The position numbers and the translations under genes were made by a program. Positions 5,645-7,150 of a DNA stretch of 7,150 nt are shown here, one piece after another (the first letter of the stretch is position 1; each line of letters begins with the position of its first letter). The stretch covers positions 1 to 7,150 of the forward strand of contig JAJAYV010000428.1 in assembly GCA_026786045.1 (NCBI GenBank), in the 5' to 3' direction. The DNA is from Frankiaceae bacterium (GTDB taxonomy: Bacteria; Actinomycetota; Actinomycetes; Mycobacteriales; SCTD01). The notes below the pieces were generated by a model. The model saw only the letters and a program-made list of their open reading frames with translations, did no database searches and had not been told where the DNA came from.

Positions 5645-7150
5645 CTACTGGCCGACGTAACCCTGGCGCAGGTCGTCGACGACGCGCGGCCGGTCAAGCG
5701 TCGTCGGCGGCAGCACCTGCGGCTGCCGGTCGCGCGGGAAGACGCCGGCCGCTACCAGCACCTGCTCGTCGAGGAAGCGGAGCGGGGGAGCGGCTGGCGA
5801 CATGTTGAGTGGAGGCGCGTCCGGGGCGGTCGAGCCGAGCACGAAGCCCCAGTCGCCGAAGCTCGGGACGTGCACGTGGTACGGCGTGACGGCGAAGCCG
5901 GCGGACGCGACGGTCGACACCGTGCGCCAGTAGGCGGTGGGCGTCGAGTACGGGCTGCCGGCCTGCACGACGACGAGCGCGTCCGGGCGCAGAGCGGCGG
6001 CGACCAGCCCGTAGAACTCGGTGGAGTACAGACGGGCCAGCGGCAGGGTGTCGGGGTCCGGCAGATCGACGACGACGGCGTCGAAGCGCTCGTCGCGCAC
6101 CGCGCGCAGCCACGTGAACGCGTCGTCGACCACCACGCGCACCCGCGGGTCGGCAAGAGCGTTGCCGTTGAGCTCGGCGAGCCGTCCGCCCGCGAGCTCG
6201 AGGACCGCCGGGTCCAGCTCGACCTGCACCACGTCACGGACGGACGGGTGGCGCAGCACCTCACGGGCCGCCAGCCCGTCGCCCCCGCCGAGGATCAGCA
6301 CCCGCTCCGGGTCCCGCGCCAGCACGGGATGCACCAGCGCCTCGGTGTAGCGGTGCTCGTCGACACTGGAGAACTGCAGGTCGCCGTTGAGGTACAGGCG
6401 CACGTCGCCGCGCCGCTCCGTGACGACGATCTCCTGGTACGGGGACTGCTCGGCGGTCACGACGGGATCGGCGTACAGCCGCTGGCGCGCCGTCACCTCG
6501 ATGTCGTCGGCCCGCACCAGCAGGACGGCCAGCGCCGCGGCGGCCCCGAGCAGCGCCACGACCGCCGGCGCGAGCGCGCGCCGGCTCATCCGGTGCCGGA
6601 GCAGGAAGCCGGCGACGACGGCGGCGGCCGCCAGGTTCAACATGCCGGTGAGGGCCGCCCCGCGCACCTGCCCGACTGCCGGCAGCAGCAGGAACGGCCA
6701 GGCGAGCCCGCCGACCAGCGCGCCCGCGTAGTCGGCGGCGTTGAGGTTGGCCAGGACGGCACCGCTGGTACGGGCGTCGCCGGTCCGGCCCGTCTGCAGC
6801 AGCGTCATCAGCAGCGGCACCTCGGCGCCGACCAGCGCCCCGAGCACCGCCGTCGCGCCCACCAGGACGGCGGTGCTCGTGCCGTAGAAGGAGAACGACA
6901 CGTAGAGCGCGACAGCGCTCAACCCGCCCGCCACGCCGAGCATGATCTCGACCGCGACGAACGCGGTCGCGGCGTGGCCGAGCAGCGGCTTGGCGAGCAG
7001 CGCGCCGACGCCGAGCGCCGCGACGTAGCCGGCCACGATGAGCGAGGTCTGCGTGATGCCGCCGCCCGTCAGACTCGCCGACAGCGTCAGCAGGACGAGC
7101 TCGTAGACCAGCCCGCACGCCGCGCACGCGGCGACGGCCGCGAGCAGCAG
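5645..7150 (-). CDS. speE: Membrane-integral spermidine synthase-like protein (polyamine aminopropyltransferase family), 5' end beyond window
   Basis: This fuses a polytopic membrane domain to a C-terminal aminopropyltransferase/methyltransferase-type Rossmann domain. Soluble family members transfer an aminopropyl group from decarboxylated SAM to putrescine; the true substrate of the membrane forms is poorly known, so the symbol marks the family only. Seen: the frame is open to position 7150 with no stop, and the residues upstream of the first in-window GTG (7036) include CGLVYELVLLTLSAS, the usual first TM helix of this family. The start therefore lies outside the window. About seven hydrophobic segments run down to about 6510. 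The enzymatic part shows SPYQEIVV, LNGDLQFSSVDEHRY, LILGGGDG (cofactor loop; GGGDG at 6289-6275), VELDP, DDAFTWL and VVVDLPDPDTLP (near 6076-6041; the Asp at the active-site position is kept). It ends with FGDWGFVLGS and a short tail. At least 501 residues are visible. It converges with the channel remnant, 7 bp away. Confidence 0.9.
   Translation of the reverse strand: MLLAAVAACAACGLVYELVLLTLSASLTGGGITQTSLIVAGYVAALGVGALLAKPLLGHAATAFVAVEIMLGVAGGLSAVALYVSFSFYGTSTAVLVGATAVLGALVGAEVPLLMTLLQTGRTGDARTSGAVLANLNAADYAGALVGGLAWPFLLLPAVGQVRGAALTGMLNLAAAAVVAGFLLRHRMSRRALAPAVVALLGAAAALAVLLVRADDIEVTARQRLYADPVVTAEQSPYQEIVVTERRGDVRLYLNGDLQFSSVDEHRYTEALVHPVLARDPERVLILGGGDGLAAREVLRHPSVRDVVQVELDPAVLELAGGRLAELNGNALADPRVRVVVDDAFTWLRAVRDERFDAVVVDLPDPDTLPLARLYSTEFYGLVAAALRPDALVVVQAGSPYSTPTAYWRTVSTVASAGFAVTPYHVHVPSFGDWGFVLGSTAPDAPPLNMSPAAPPLRFLDEQVLVAAGVFPRDRQPQVLPPTTLDRPRVVDDLRQGYVGQ

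Noticed and set aside
5641..5654. Stem-loop CGGCC-TACT-GGCCG between the convergent genes, a possible bidirectional terminator
   Set aside because: The stem is only 5 bp, covers the stop codon of the spermidine-synthase-like gene, and has no T-run on either side. It is not enough for an intrinsic terminator in a sequence this GC-rich.

Overview
The window is very GC-rich, uses G/C-ending codons throughout, and has tightly overlapping genes. This fits a high-GC actinobacterium (Actinomycetota), probably a soil or environmental lineage. The genus cannot be fixed from the sequence.

Layout. (A) Positions 1-4912 hold a minus-strand operon. In transcription order it encodes a GntR/FCD-type regulator, an ATP-dependent hydantoinase/oxoprolinase A subunit (HyuA), a B subunit (HyuB), and the start of an isochorismatase-fold amidohydrolase that resembles N-carbamoylsarcosine amidase. 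The genes are joined by an ATGA overlap, a 3-bp gap and another ATGA overlap, so they are almost certainly co-transcribed and translationally coupled. (B) Positions 4913-5010 are a short intergenic region with a weak candidate promoter and a TTG-N6-CAA operator-like site. It ends in a perfect 16-bp palindrome. (C) Positions 5011-5637 on the plus strand carry the remnant of a potassium-channel-type protein. The cytoplasmic RCK (TrkA-N/TrkA-C) part is recognisable, but the membrane pore is missing and an in-frame TAG interrupts it. (D) Positions 5645-7150 on the minus strand hold a membrane-embedded spermidine-synthase-like protein: about seven TM helices, then an aminopropyltransferase domain. 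Its 5' end lies beyond the window.

How the genes work together. HyuA and HyuB form an ATP-dependent enzyme that opens cyclic amides such as hydantoins, N-methylhydantoin, 5-oxoproline or lactams, or in related branches carboxylates ketones. A downstream N-carbamoyl-amino-acid amidase would hydrolyse the ring-opened product. The logic matches the N-methylhydantoin to N-carbamoylsarcosine to sarcosine branch of creatinine breakdown, with the GntR protein as a local metabolite-responsive regulator. The substrate is inferred, not shown. The HyuB has an atypical signature, so a different cyclic amide, or a carboxylation reaction, remains possible.

The channel remnant and the spermidine-synthase-like gene are convergent and 7 bp apart. 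They look like parts of an older membrane-associated locus. The catabolic operon now abuts the point where the channel gene lost its 5' half, which suggests a recombination junction near 4.9-5.06 kb. The first about 90 bases contain extreme C/G homopolymers inside the amidase gene and look like degraded base calls or a contig edge.
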